In this document: in pieces, positions 42,218 through 55,015 of the stretch
How the letters are laid out: each line of letters opens with the position of its first letter
How positions within the stretch are numbered: position 1 is the first letter of the stretch
Source: Amyelois transitella
Taxonomy: Eukaryota > Arthropoda > Insecta > Lepidoptera > Pyralidae
NCBI RefSeq assembly: GCF_032362555.1
Contig: NC_083526.1
Location: 5,724,001-5,788,000 of the forward strand
Direction of reading: 5' to 3'
Length of the DNA stretch: 64,000 nucleotides
The notes under the pieces: model-generated
Told to the model about the DNA's origin: nothing
The model's input: the letters and a program-made list of their open reading frames with translations, nothing else
Database searches by the model: none
Made by a program: the position numbers and the translations under genes

Positions 42218-42983
42218 TGGCAGCTAGACTTATAAAGAATAAGGTACTATAATATAAGTTGCCCTATTTGTTTCGTTTTGTTTATTTTAATCTCAGCGTT
42301 TCGTTTGATAGATCGATAAAATTGCTTAGCAAACTATTTATTTCGGAATTCTGTCTGACGCAAATATTTTAAAAATGGCGCGCGCGTGCTCTTTTTTTTT
42401 GTCAGTAGTGTTAATTTTCGATACAGCCAATTCAGATGTATCAAAATTCATGTTAATGTTACAATAACCTAAGTCTAAGGTAGTAATAGAACCAAGAAAA
42501 CTCAAATATAGATTTTTCAGCTAAGATTTTCAAAATTGTTTCATTTTTATAAAACTGACTAGTGGGAAAGAGAGATAGGCAGCATAGTTTTTTATCATTG
42601 TTTCTGGGATTGAAAAAATAAACACAAATGAAAAAAGTAGTGTTGTGTAAAATTTTAACATATAAATTGTTATAATCGATAAAATATAAATGCAATTCTA
42701 TAATAGTAAAGATATTACAAACAAATAAAATGTATCATTGGAGTTTGAATGACAAAATTAGACAAAATGACTGTAACAATTTAAGATTGAAGATTTTGAG
42801 TTTATTCGTTGCAAACGTACAAAAATACAACATTTTTCTTTTTATTATCAGTGTGGATGTGGATAAATATCTGAATCATTAGTTAATCGACATAATAAAT
42901 TAATCGATTAAAGAATGATTATTCGATTCCATTGACACATACCTGCTTAAGCATAATTAACACGTCACTAGCTCAGTTACAAG
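42218..42983. promoter_or_regulatory. shared upstream region of LRR gene and NELF-A
   Basis: 766 bp between two divergent start codons. Contains ATGGCGCGCGCG near 42375 and several ATCGATA/ATCGAT motifs (near 42310, 42676 and 42902) similar to DREF elements. The NELF-A start context CAAGATGGCG resembles the TISU element of short-leader housekeeping genes. Promoter function is inferred. Confidence 0.45.
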
Positions 42984-45900
42984 ATGGCGAACGTGCGAGA
43001 TAGTGATACATCTTTGTGGCTCCACAATAAACTTGGAACATCGAATGATTCGTGGACAAGTGGTTCAATTTGTACACAATTAAATGCGGAAGTTCTGAAA
43101 AATATCAAAGATTGTTTTCCAGATTTGCAAACTCAAGTGAAACTAAAATTACTGCTAAGTTTCTTTCATATCCCGCGCAGAAATGTTGAAGAGGTAACTT
43201 TTCTCTTTGGTTGTTCTATGATTTGCGTAACTGTTGTGCTTTATGTCTCTTTCCTTTACACGTAAAATAGGTTGATTGAAAAGAGATATAAAATGATGAT
43301 AAATGCAATAGTTTTATTTGTTGTCATAAAACGCTTTAAAATAATGTTTAGAAAGATATTGTTTTTGTTTAAAAAAAAATCAAAATTTCTATGTAGCAAT
43401 TTGAATACGTATTTCATACCAAAATTACATTTATGGGTATTATTAGGAATGCTAGTACCAAACATTTTCCCTCCTGTATGTTATGTTTCATGGCCTAGTC
43501 TAGACATTAATAATTCTGTTGTGTGTAATTGAGCGATAACAAAAGCATTTTACCGCAGCATGTTTGTTATAATCGACATTATGGCTTGCAACATGCATTT
43601 AATGTATTTATAACCTATAATTTAGTTATCAAGACAGTAGGTTTTCAAGGTCTATTGATACAATTCAGGTGTTTTAAGAATTTGGACATAACTGCACTGT
43701 GGAATTATCAAAAATGTAATTACTAACTATTACCACAGATTTTTAAGTTCAAAGTTTAAGCCCTGATTACTTTAAACTCGCTGAAGATATTATTGTCTTT
43801 AGTGAGTTTATAGCACTATACTTGTGAGCAATAGCCTACATAATTTAGTTCATTTTAAACTTTTAATATTTATGAGCATCAAATTGTCTTATAAACATTC
43901 TATGTTTTCTTCTCTTAAACCAAACAACAGATATTGAGGCAGTGTTTCCTGCTGTTACATTTAGACATATTGTTATGTCTACATATCTTGCAGGGTAGGC
44001 GGAGCCAACAGTCATGAAAAGATTAAAATAGTGACAGGTTGCTATCCCATCGCCTAAAAAAAGAATCCCAAGTTTTTAAGCCCTCACTCGCCTTTCACAA
44101 CATCTATGGGAAAGAGATGGAGTAGTCCTATTCTTTTTTTAATTGGTGCGGGGAACCACATGGCACAATTTGCCTGCTATTTTAACAGATTATTCCTAAA
44201 GACATACAAACATACACCACATTCATTTAAGTTTAACCTTGCCGGGTCACTACTGTAAGTTATACAAATACTTAAAAATCCATACATACATACATATGGT
44301 CATGTCTATATCCCTTGCGGGGTAGACAGAGCCAACAGCCTTGAAAAGACTGAATGGTCTCATTCAGCTATTTAAAAATGTATTCACTTATTAATTTTAA
44401 TCATTCTTTCCAGTGGAGAAATGAATTGGAAGAGATCATTGAAGTGGCCGCCGTGGACTCAGATTTATGGGTGGCGATGTTGGCCGAGGTCCTCAAGACG
44501 TTCCCCTCGGCCGGTACACTTAATACTGAAATAGCGGAGTTTGATGAAACCCGTCCAATATTCAGTGACATGATTGGAGAGCTGAGGAGGGCTTTAGCTA
44601 AACATTCAGACCTTGGACTGCTACCTCTTGAGTGCCTATATTTGAATAAGAATGCTTTAGTTTCTGTGGTGAGTTGGTTTTTGTAGTTAAAGTGATGTTA
44701 GTAATGATGACAAAAATATGTAGACTCGCCCTGTTTAAAGGTGTAAGATAGATAGATACTTAGATAAAACTCTTCATTTCACTATAAGAGTAAAATACAA
44801 AACAGACAAAGATGGTTCAAAAGCAGACTTATCACTAATGCAATAAATAAAATTAAGTACTTAACCTATCTTTGAAAAACAAATAAGTAAGAATCAGTAT
44901 TCATATTTAAAATATGTAATCTAAAATAGTCTTCTCCTTTTTTGCTGTCTTTGTCGCCAGACTAGCATTATTATGGAGTATTGGAATGTTTATATAATTA
45001 TTAAACTGAAGACAACCAATAGTAGCAAAATTAAGGCTATCTTTGGCTAAATAAATTAATCTCTGAATCATTAAGTCAGAAATAGCGAGAGGTTGCTAGC
45101 CAATTGCCTAAAAGAATCTCAACTTATAACTTTTTTTTCATTGACTTACCTTTACAATCTGTGCAGAAATTGCATTTTCATACTAATCTTATTACCAAAA
45201 TCATCATCATACCTTTTAGACAGGTTTTAGAATGTAGGTCTACCCCGTAAGGGATAAAGACGTGATTATGTTTGTATTTTCTTTAGCTCAATCCCCACAT
45301 TTAGCATTACCGCTGAACATAGTCTTTTTAGAGAGTCTGTCAAAGAGTCCTGTCTGCCCCGTAAGTGATAAAGATGTAATCGTGACATTAATGAAATTTT
45401 CAACACAATTTTATGAACAACATTTTTAGGTAGGACAACAACCGAACCCAGTAAAACACTTCACGTTGAAGCGCAAACCGAAGTCGGTGGCGCTGAGGAG
45501 TGAGCTCTTAGCCAAGGCGACGGAGGTGCAAGCCAACCAGAAGAAGGCGCAGGCGCCGACCGTGCCCGTCAGGAGCAGGGGCATGCCGCGCAAGATGACG
45601 GATACTAGTATGTGTCATGCTTAATTAATATTTGTTCATTTTAATATTAAAAAAAAATTTAATGGTAACCTTATTTCGTCAATGTTCCTTAATATTAGCT
45701 GCTTCTAACTAATGTTAAACAGCAAATTATGTTTGATCATAGATGTAGTATTTTTTCAGATACTATATAAATTAAAATTAATTTTCCGAGTTCTAGTGCC
45801 TTAAATAGCTCAAGTTTATTTATTTTAAATCTTTATTGGGCCACATAAAAGCATTATTTATGAGTTATTTTTCAGAAAAGGCAAAATAATACCATAATCA

Positions 45901-48900
45901 AGTTCGAATCACGGCCAGGGCATGATGAGTTTATCTATATATAGTATTTATTATAAAATATAGTATCGTTGAGTTGGTATCTTGTAACGCAACTTGTCAA
46001 TCCGTGTAATTTGTCCCCTGTATATATATTTATTTAAAACATGTATTGTAATGATGTTTGTAATGTACTGCAGCGCCCCTAAAGGGCCTGCCGTCCCGCT
46101 GGGCGGCGCGCGGCGGGCGGCCCGCGCCCGCGCCGCGCCCGCCGCCGCGCGCCGGCATCAAGCTGCTGGACATCGCCGAGCAGCCCGCCACGCACGCGCA
46201 GATCAAGAAGCGCAGGAAGCTGGGTGAGTGCTACTACACACATCTAGAATCTTCCACTGATACAAACATAAGTATTTCAAAAAACACGTTCTACCAAAAA
46301 CAAAAAACTGAGCAAAGCTCGGTCAACCAGGTACTAAATATTAAGCGGCCCGCTCAGGGATCGTTCTGTTTGACATTTCTGAGTTGCCCGGCACTCAGGC
46401 GCAGATCAAGAAGCGCAGGAAGCTGGGCGAGTGCTGCCCTCTACACTATTTGCTGAACTGTTCTTTCCACATGATCTTTAATCTGCTAGTGATGCAAACA
46501 TAAGTAAATACTAAATAATAAGCAGCTCGCGCAGGGATCGTTCTGTTTGACATTACTTAGCAGCCCGGCAGTCATGCGCAGATCAAGAAGATGAGAAACC
46601 CGGGTGAGGGATTTAAATATATAAACCTTGCAAAAGAATTATCCGTACCGCAAGAATTTTTATTTCTTCCTTCTTGAGTTTTTCATCTAGATCGGAGCCC
46701 TTGGTGCGCCTTTATGACCATGATCATGGTTTGGGTGAGTCAGATTTTTACACGAAGTAAAACACCCACCTGGCCTCTCCCAATTCGTATTGGATCATGG
46801 CTACCCAGTTGCCTGAATGTGCATGGTTCCTAACGATGTTTTTCCTTACCATAAGACCTTCGGTTATTACATACATATTATAATCACGTCTGTATCCTTT
46901 GCGGGGTAGTAGTAGAAGATATCAGTCTTGAAAAGACTGATAGGCCACGATCAGATGTTTGGCTTTATGAATGAATTGAGTTAAACCGTCGGTTAGTATT
47001 CAAACGAATGTACAATTATTACCGATTCGATTACCGACGACGCTTTTTAGGCACCTTTAACATAAACTTTTGTTTTACTTTCAGAAATGGAGGAAGGCCT
47101 GGCCAACAAAAAGGCGCCTCCAGCCGCCCCCGCGTCTCCACCACCGGATTACGCGAAGGGACTCAACTACACTCTGCCCAAACCGGAAGATACACCCAAC
47201 AGTATGTGTTATTTGTTTACATACATACATATAATCACGTCTATGTTCCTTGCGGGGTAGACAGAGCCAACAGTCCTGAGCGGACTGATAGGCCACGTTC
47301 AGCTATTTGGCTTTAAGATAGAATTGAGATTCGAATAGTGACAGGTTGCTAGCCCATCGCCTAAAAAAAGAATCTCAAGTTTGTAAGCCTATCCCTTAGT
47401 CGCCTTTTACGACATCCACGGGAAAGAGATGGAGTGGTCCTATTCTTTTTTGTATTGGTGTCGGGAACCACACGGAACTTTTTGTTTCTATATCCAGTGA
47501 AGAAACCCCGGACCCCGAAACACTTTTGTATAGGGTGCAACCAGGAACACGCAGAGATGAGAGAGATATGTACGTCAAGTTTATATCCAATGCAGAGTAG
47601 ACAGAGCCAACCGTCTTCAGAAGACTGAAAGTCCACGTTTCAGCTGTTTGGCTAAGTGAAAGAATTGTGATTCAAATAGTGATATGTTGCTAGAACATCA
47701 CCTACAAGACTTCTAAGACTGAAGTTTATTAGCCGTTCCTTTAGTCGCTTTTATGACATCTATGAAAAAGAAGCGGAGTGGTCCAATTCTAAAATTACAA
47801 ACATAAAAATACAAAATAATTCAGGTTTTTCGCAAATCCCACGGGAACTATAGTGTGATATGTACGTTAATATTTCAAGAAAAAATCAGTAGAGTTATCT
47901 ACTGAATTTATTTATTTATTTTATTTATTTTTTTTATTTATATATTTATGTACAACAAGAAAAATTAGCAAAAAAAAAAAAAACTTAAAATAAAGAAAAA
48001 TTCAGTACAAGGGCACTACTTATTTCTAGAGAAATTTCTTCCAGCAGGCCCACGACAGGAAAGTGTAAAGAAAGGCATTGGCTTGTGTACATACCTAATA
48101 TTTAATATATAAACTTACATAAACTTACTGATATTTATAGACCTAAAACATATTATCATAAAGTTATAAATATCAAATAAATATATTAAATAAATAAACA
48201 TACATGAATACAATATAATATAATATAAATACAATATAAATGAATAGTGGATGCATCACGACGACAACGACAGGTAGTGTTCTCTCACTCCCCTCTTAAA
48301 ACCTGATAAGCATTTACTATCACGTACGTCTGGCGGCAAACAATTCCACAATTTGACAGCCTGGACGGAAAACGAGTGGCTGTATGAAGCAGTACTATGC
48401 TGTGGCAATTCCAGTAGGAGTTTATCTTCTTGAAATATTCACGTGAGGAAACCTCCTCACGCCTCCTCCCTCTCATTTGTAACCACAAAAAAAACCTACT
48501 TTCGCATTTATTACTTGAGATTTAATGCCAATAATACTGAAGCAAATGTACGTTTGTTAATGAATTGGAATGACATGGTATAATATTGTCCGCAGCGAGC
48601 GCGGCGGGCGCCCCCTCGTCTCCCCCGCCCCCCGCCGAGCGCGCCGCGTCCCCCGCGCCGGGCGCCGCCCCCGCCGCTGCGCCTGCGCCGCTGCTGCTGC
48701 AGCAGGTACGGCACGCTCGCCCCCACCGCCTCCTGGCTGCTCCCTACGAGGGGAGGAGCCCGAGGAGTGCCCTGCAACCATGGCTCAAGGATCAGTTCTT
48801 TACACGAAACGACTCCTGTCTGACCTTGTGGCAACCTTTGCAGGGAAACCTAACATGTAGTGAATCGATCATGGTCGGAATGGAAAGACCTAGACGAACG

Positions 48901-51900
48901 TATCTTGATCAAATTAGGACGTCCTGGTAAAGGGTCAGGTCAAAAGTACCCGAAACCGCCGAGCTTGCATGAGGAGAGTTATGAATGTGGATTAAGCGAA
49001 GGAAGTATGCAGAGATGTGGCAAGTGGAAAGAGGTAGTCTCTGCCTACCCTCTAGGAAAGAGGTGTGATTTTATGTATGTATTGAGTTGTTCTGAGAATC
49101 GGCCAACATCTATTTTTCATACCCACAAAATGCAAAACAATGTTTGCCACTACAGCAGCTAGTATAATAATATAATCCACTTAAACTTAGCCAACTAGTA
49201 GACTGGTAGAGAATGCCGTGCCGTGTGGTTCCCGGCACCAATACAAAAAAGAATAGGACCACCCCATCTCTTTCCCATGGATGTCGTAAAAGGCGACTAA
49301 GGGATAGGCTAACAAACTTGGGATTCTTTTCTAGGCGATTGGCTAGCTACCTGTCACCATTTGAATCTCAATTCCATCATTAAGCCAAATAGCTGAACGT
49401 GGCCTTTCAGTCTTTTCAAGACTGTTGGCTCTGTCTAGCCTGCAAGGGATATAGACGTGACCATATGTATGTATGTAGAAAATGCCAAACGGCATTAAGT
49501 CCTTTCTACACTTTTTTTTTGTACAATAAAGTTATAAATAAATCCACAGGGTACCGCAGCAAAACCTATAGTTATTGGCCAGCAACCGAAACTCCTTATA
49601 GCGGGGCAGGCGGGAGGCAAGCCAGTGCTGCTCTCCGCTCAGAACCTGCTCAACACCTCCGCTGTCATCCTGCAGCCCGGCGGGAAGGCTGTCTTGTTGC
49701 AGAACATCAAGTCGGTAAGTGAACCCGGGCCTCCATGTAGTTTGGACATCAGTAACACTCGACCATATCATCAGGCAGAAACGTTTTGTGGGAAATATGT
49801 TTAATATTACATATAAAAACATCATGTGCTATGTGGTTCCCGGTACTTAAGGATAGGACCACTCCTATGTCTTTCCCATGCATATCGTTTACGATATACA
49901 TAGGCGACTAAGGGAAAGGCTTATAAACTTGGGATTCTACATTCAATGCTTGCTTGTTCAAAACAATTTATATGCTCTATAATTTGTGTTATTGTTGTTA
50001 AGATTACTGTTGAACCCAGTTAGCGAATAAAATAATAAGAAACTTATTATTTATATATAATACATACATACGGTCACGTGAGGTAGACAGATCCAACAGT
50101 CTTGAAAAGACTGATAGGTCACGTTCAGCTGTTTGGCTTAATGATAGAATTGAGATTCAAATAGTGACAGGTTGCTAGCCCATCGCCCAAAAAAAGAATC
50201 CCAAGTTTGTAAGCCCATCCCATAGTCGCCTTTTACGACATCCATAGGAAAGGTCCTATTCTTTTTTGCACTGGTGCCGGGAACCACACGGCACTGTTTA
50301 TATTTAATGTTGCAGGTGAACCAGCCCGTGGTAGGCCAGCCCCGCGGCGTGCCGATGCCCGCCTTGCACACGGCGCAGGCGCAGCCGCAACAACACAACT
50401 TGCAACAAATCGCTCAGACGGTAACATATACCTAACTTCACTACATAGTATAAAACAAAGTCGCTATTTTAGTCTTTTACGCAACGGATTTTGATGCGGT
50501 TTTTTGTAACAGGTAGAGTGATTCAAGAGGAAGGTTTTTATGTATAATAACATTTATAATTTTGCACCCGTGCGAAGCCAGGGCGGGTCGCTAGTGTATT
50601 ATAAATGTGAATGTCTGTATGTGGGTTCCGCTTTAACAGCTAAACCGCTGGTCAGATTCGAATGAAATTTGGTTTGCATATAGTTGAAAAGCCTATACAT
50701 ACACACATATGGTCACGCCTATATCCCTTGCGGGGTAGACAGTCACCACCAGTCTTGAAAAGACTGAATGGCCACATTCACCTTTTTGGCTTAATGATAG
50801 AATTGAAAAGCCTATAGTTGAATAAAGTATAGCTGAAACATTTTTTTCAATAATTATATTATTAACAAAAAAAAAAAAATTGAATATACAGAATATTTCT
50901 CATTATAATCATAAAATAAAATAGCATTATATAGAAATTGCTGCAATATTACAATAATTGTGACTTAATAAAAAATTCTTTAGATTAGCCTTAAATGTAG
51001 TAACAGCACTTGACTTTTTGATGGGGGGTGGAACATTTTGGTGGAACACTTAATGTACTTTACTCAAACCGTATATTATATATTATATGTCGGTTCAATA
51101 TTTTATGTTTATATTTATTTATAGGTGCAACTCTCTCAGCCGGTGCAGCAGGCCCCGGCGCCGATCCCCGCGCCCCAACAACAACAACAACAACAACAAC
51201 AGCAGCAGCAACAACAGCAACAACAACAGCCCTTGTTGCCAAGGAGGGGACTCTCGCTAACGGTCAGTTGTTTTTTTAATACACTTGCAAAATGAAGGTC
51301 CTCTATTCGTTCATATGTATTTTATGTATTTTGCAATTAGTTACATTAAAACTGTTAAATGATGCGATATCTCTGATATATGTCAAAGTCATACTTTTTA
51401 TGGTCTATCTTTTTTGCACTACGTCATAGTTATCATACCATCCTGCTCACAGAGATATCGAGTTATAATACGTGGTATGAGGATTATACGGTTTAATGGC
51501 TATTTTACGATTTATTTTGCTGCATTGTAACGGAAATATTCACCGTAATTGAATTATATAAATTTTAATTATATTTGTTTGTTTCAGCGCGATCAAATGC
51601 TTGAAGCCCAGGACATGTTTAGGAACGCGAACCGCGTCACGAGGCCGGAGAAAGCCCTCATACTTGGCTTCATGGCTGGGTCTAGAGGTAAACTATTGTT
51701 TATTATGTATTTATATCTTTTTAACAATCTATATATAAGACAAATTTATTTATTTATTTATTAAATAAAATTATAATATTATACTTTCAAAATACAACAG
51801 GTGATCTTACCATTCAAGGTATCACCAGTTCTGAATATTTTACATGACTTATTGTTAAATCTCAAGTCTAAAGATTGCTGAATGCACCCCTTTAATCCAA

Positions 51901-52493
51901 GAAGTCCAATGAGACTGATCATGTGTAGAAATTTGATTCTACATTCTTCTTTTTTTTTTGTGTATGTTTAATTCATCTTTGTGTTTACTTAGATTGAAAG
52001 TGCAACAGAGTAGTTCGCATTTTAACTATATTTTTTAAATAAATAATACTATCTGTATTATTTATTTAAAAAAATAGTAACACACATGTAACTTACCTTT
52101 ATCTCTGACATTTTGAATCATGTTACAATGATCCGTGGTTGTAATGTTAATTGCTCCCTTAATTCCTGTATTATTTATAAATAAAATAATGCAAAGCGAA
52201 AGTTAAAAATGCTTTTATCTCTTTCAGACAACCCCTGTCCGAACCTAGGCAACATAGTGACAATAAAACTATCAGAAAACATAGAGAATGTACTGCAATC
52301 CGACGACACATACCTTACTATGCTGTCAGAGATGCACTTTCAAATGAACTACAACAACGGACAATGGACGAGACTGAAGAAATACCGACACATAGACGGC
52401 ATGGTGCCTCAGAAGATACCCCCGGGCTCCACTGTCATACCGGCAAACAGCCAGCAGCCGGTCGTCTCTATAGCCAATCAGAGTGTTAGTTAA
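42984..52493 (+). CDS. NELF-A: negative elongation factor A (NELF-A)
   Basis: Subunit of NELF, which with DSIF holds RNA polymerase II near promoters. Exons: 42984-43193, 44414-44668, 45430-45607, 46074-46223, 47085-47201, 48596-48705, 49550-49714, 50316-50420, 51125-51262, 51588-51687 and 52228-52493 (TAA). These join in phase to 597 aa (human 528). The N-terminal domain starts with SDTSLWLHNKLG and has the VKLKLLLSFFHIPRR core. PVKHFTLKRKPKS and GIKLLDI match the conserved linker. Then a Pro/Ala-rich and Gln-rich middle, and the conserved C-terminus LSLTRDQMLEAQ, RPEKALILGFMAGSR and NNGQWTRLKKYR. Strong family identity. The fourth and last exons have decayed duplicates downstream. Confidence 0.95.
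43970..44374 (-). repeat. two reversed family A copies
   Basis: 43970-44165 is a shortened reversed copy ending GGGGAACCACATGGCAC. 44282-44374 is a truncated reversed copy with (CATA)n start, ending about 40 bp before the NELF-A acceptor at 44414. Confidence 0.8.
44669..46073 (+). other. NELF-A introns 2 and 3
   Basis: Around exon 45430-45607 the DNA is AT-rich with family A scraps (about 45040-45120 and 45225-45265) and a head-truncated tRNA-derived SINE (45895-46015) before the acceptor at 46074. Confidence 0.55.
46165..46625 (+). repeat. decaying tandem copies of NELF-A exon 4 end
   Basis: GCGCAGATCAAGAAG occurs in the exon (GATCAAG at 46201) and again at 46404 and 46581, spaced 203 and 177 bp. 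The second copy keeps CGCAGGAAGCTGGGCGAGTG (donor GT changed to GC). The third has changed codons but GGGTGAGGG. The intron parts also match (GATACAAACATAAGTA and AGGGATCGTTCTGTTTGACAT). Not coding as they stand. Confidence 0.88.
47218..47790 (-). repeat. family A retroposons, reversed pair
   Basis: 47218-47476 is a nearly full reversed copy starting 17 bp after the NELF-A exon 5 donor. 47570-47790 is a second, decayed reversed copy. Confidence 0.82.
47920..48490 (-). pseudogene. LINE polymerase C-terminus, 5'-truncated
   Basis: Minus-strand reading ends with SFSVQAVKLWNCLPPDVRDS and then GFKRGVREHYLSLSS, with the stop at 48258-48256. This is a typical C-terminal tail of Jockey/CR1-like non-LTR polymerases. 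An AT-rich 3' UTR and (TTTA)n/A-rich end follow towards 47920. No longer ORF remains. It ends about 100 bp before NELF-A exon 6. Confidence 0.75.
48720..49080 (+). repeat. SINE tail plus family B end
   Basis: 48735-48865 matches the SINE tail (GGGGAGGAGCCCGAGGAG and CACGAAACGACTCC). 48880-49080 is family B ([11 protein letters not shown]-type coding, decayed) with its TTTATGTATG tail. The pair follows the NELF-A exon 6 donor directly. Confidence 0.72.
49216..49480 (+). repeat. family A retroposon
   Basis: Full-length forward copy from TGCCGTGTGGTTCCCGGC to a TATGTATGTATG tail, about 70 bp before the acceptor at 49550. A partial forward copy lies at 49827-49940. Confidence 0.88.
50061..50296 (-). 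repeat. family A retroposon
   Basis: Reversed copy whose GGGAACCACACGGCAC end is about 19 bp before the acceptor of NELF-A exon 8 (50316). A Helitron scrap (about 50575-50690) and a partial reversed copy (50695-50810) follow in the next intron. Confidence 0.85.
51125..51262 (+). other. NELF-A: polyglutamine exon of NELF-A
   Basis: 46-codon, phase 0 exon with 18 consecutive Gln codons at 51176-51229 (CAA with five CAG interruptions), after a Pro/Ala-rich stretch. It is followed by RRGLSLT, the start of the conserved C-terminal module. The run lies in the disordered middle of the protein, and its length may vary between individuals. Confidence 0.9.
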
Positions 52494-52904
52494 GTGATAA
52501 GTGCGAGTGTTAAGTGCTAATTGTTTAAAACCTTCAATGCCTGAAGAGTAGTGGAGAAAAGTGTGAAAACTCATCGCTGAAGAGTGATGGCAACGATTTT
52601 TTTACATTTCTGGGATGTAACATTGAGTTTTACATCTTATTGTTGAAGAATAAGGTTTGATTTGCCTTGAAACGTGATTTTCTTTTTATTCTGAGACATT
52701 GAATGCAATCAAGAAGTCTTATTTATCGCTGCATTAGGCATATAGTGTTCTAAGATTTAGATCTTTTTGCTGCATCCTTAGATCCAATATATTATGCAGC
52801 GACAGCCTTTTTAAAATGGAATGGACATGACATAACTTGAATGCAAAACCAGATAGTGTTTAAAACTTACCACTGAAGAATAAACATATTAAACCATTAT
52901 CAAA

Positions 52905-53230
52905 GATATTATAACAAGAGGCAATGGATGAGACTGAAAAAATACCAGCATGGTGCCTCAGAAGACCCGGGTACTACTGTTATTCCGGTCAACAGCCAGT
53001 CTACTCCACAACCAATCAGAGAGTTAGTTAAGTGATAATTGCAAGTGTTAAGTGGAGTAATTTAGTGTGAAACGTCATCGTTAAAGAGTGATGGTTTGCA
53101 ACGATGTTTTTATTCTGGGATGTAACATCAAAATTTTTTGGACCTTTTTGTTTTAGAATAAGGTTTGATCTGCCTTGAAACATAAAGATGTTTTTATTCC
53201 GAGGCATATATATTGAATGGGAATAAATGC
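52905..53230 (+). pseudogene. decayed copy of NELF-A last exon and 3' UTR
   Basis: GCAATGGATGAGACTGAAAA at 52921, TGGTGCCTCAGAAGA, CAACAGCCAG and AATCAGAGAGTTAGTTAAGTG follow the last exon about 560 bp downstream. The match continues into the 3' UTR (AAGAGTGATGG, TTCTGGGATGTAACATC, AATAAGGTTTGAT). Deletions break the frame. Confidence 0.88.
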
Positions 53231-53502
53231 ACACCCATTAGTATTGCTAATTACGAGCATTTGATATATTTTGTTACAAATAGAAGTTTGTACCTTATTG
53301 CTGATCCATTTTGCATTGCAATGAAATTTTACGTCATATTTGCGATAAACCAATTTACCCATTTTCAAATATGTATAGATGAAATGTGTTTTATTTCATA
53401 AATTAACCAAAACATATGGTTAAATGTATGCCTTCATAAATATTGAAACAACAAAATCTGCTTAAATTTTGCAGGGGGCATATTTAAGTAGTATCTTATA
53501 TA

Positions 53503-53695
53503 TAGAGTTGAGAATAATATAAGATCATAAAAGTGGCAAGAACTGGTAATTGAAAGCTCACGGCTAATAGTTGTGACATCATAACGTTTTCATCTTGCTT
53601 CCCAAATCTGACAATTATTTGACAATGCAAGACATGACACATCATTCCTATAGTTTCGAGTACAATTTGGCATTTCAATTGTCTTATATTATTCA
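53503..53695. mobile_element. MITE copy (ATAGA...AATAATATAAG ends)
   Basis: The left end ATAGAGTTGAGAATAATATAAG is inverted at the right end (CTTATATTATTC). Relatives lie at 55636-55816 (best ends) and 35129-35545, where a family A fragment lies inside. Confidence 0.55.
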
Positions 53696-54895
53696 AATGA
53701 CGTTAAAATTATGATCTCAAACTATATGGACTTATTCTCAGTATCATTTTATAGTGCCAAAATTATCGTAAAACATTAGAATTTGTTATATATAAAGTGT
53801 GATTCGGCTTGGGACGTTTATATTTGTAATTGATTTTGTTTTAAAATATATGTGATAAGCGTTTATTGTAAATAATGAGATGTTATTCTTATACTACACA
53901 TTATTGCTAATGAGTGATTCGGCGTAAATTCAATGAAATTCCGAGACGATATTCTGCAAATTTAACTACCTAAAAGTATGTAGGGAGTATGTATTTGTAA
54001 TAAAACAACGCGCGTCGCGTATAAATTATGTACGTACCCCGTTATCTCTTATGTATTGGATTAGACAGAGAAGGAGGGTAACGAAAAAGTTTCTAATTGG
54101 TCAAATTTAAAATATATGGAAAGATAAAGGTCATTCAAGTTAAGCAAAAATGTGTATTTTCATGTTTTCAAGTGTTCTATATGAAGAGATAGCTTGCACT
54201 TTTAATAACTATGGAGTTTGATTTTGTGACACCAGAATCAAATTCGTGACTATAATTACTAAACGTGGCTAACTCTTATTCTTTTATGTAACGCTTTAAA
54301 TGTTTGGGAGATAGATTTTATACTTCGACGGTAAAATGTATACTTAGAAAAAAACATCTATTAATCTTGCACTTTAGTAAAGTTTTAAAGTAATAATAAA
54401 GCGCCCATATACATATGATGCTAAAGTAACATTATACTTCATCCTAATGAAACCTACACATTGAGGCAACTGAATGTGTAAGATCCAAACTGATCGGGGC
54501 CCATTTGCCCCATCGATGGTGAAGATGATGAGACCAATTAGTATCGTATATCGTGGTGCAAAACCACAAATATGATCACGAACGTTGATATGCCTTATCT
54601 TCTGTCTTTTTCTATCTGCCCTCGTCATGGCATACTTCTCTCTTTCTGCCCCCATACACGGTAAATAAGACATCTCTTACATTTTCTCCCAGATGAGATA
54701 TATACAAGATTTACTTATGAGAGATTTAAGTTTTCAAAAATCGATTTTAGAAGCACAAAATCTTTAATGAGCAGGGATTTATATTCGACGATTGTGTGTT
54801 TTATTGTAATACTTTAAGACCCATTTTCGTACGGACGGACGTATTTGTTTGGTTCGGATAATTTTTGGCGGGATTGTAGGCTGGTTGGTGGGTTC

Positions 54896-55015
54896 ATCAA
54901 ATATAAAGTATATGTCTTCTCTCTCTCTTTTTTATTACAACAGTTGACCTCAAAGATCAAATATAAGGTATATGTCTTCTCTCTCTTTTTTACTACAACA
55001 GTTGACCTCAAAGAT
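54896..55015 (+). repeat. 60-bp tandem duplication
   Basis: 54896-54955 and 54956-55015 are near-identical units starting ATCAAATATAA and ending CAACAGTTGACCTCAAAG. Each contains a CT-rich tract followed by CAACAG, acceptor-like, but no nearby coding exon was found. Confidence 0.9.

Noticed and set aside
48511-48930. Gly/Arg-rich frames on both strands around NELF-A exon 6
   Set aside because: Composition artefacts of the Pro/Ala-rich exon and of the SINE tail after it.
54374-54673. 99-codon minus-strand frame
   Set aside because: Overlaps a SINE-body fragment and has no splice or family support.
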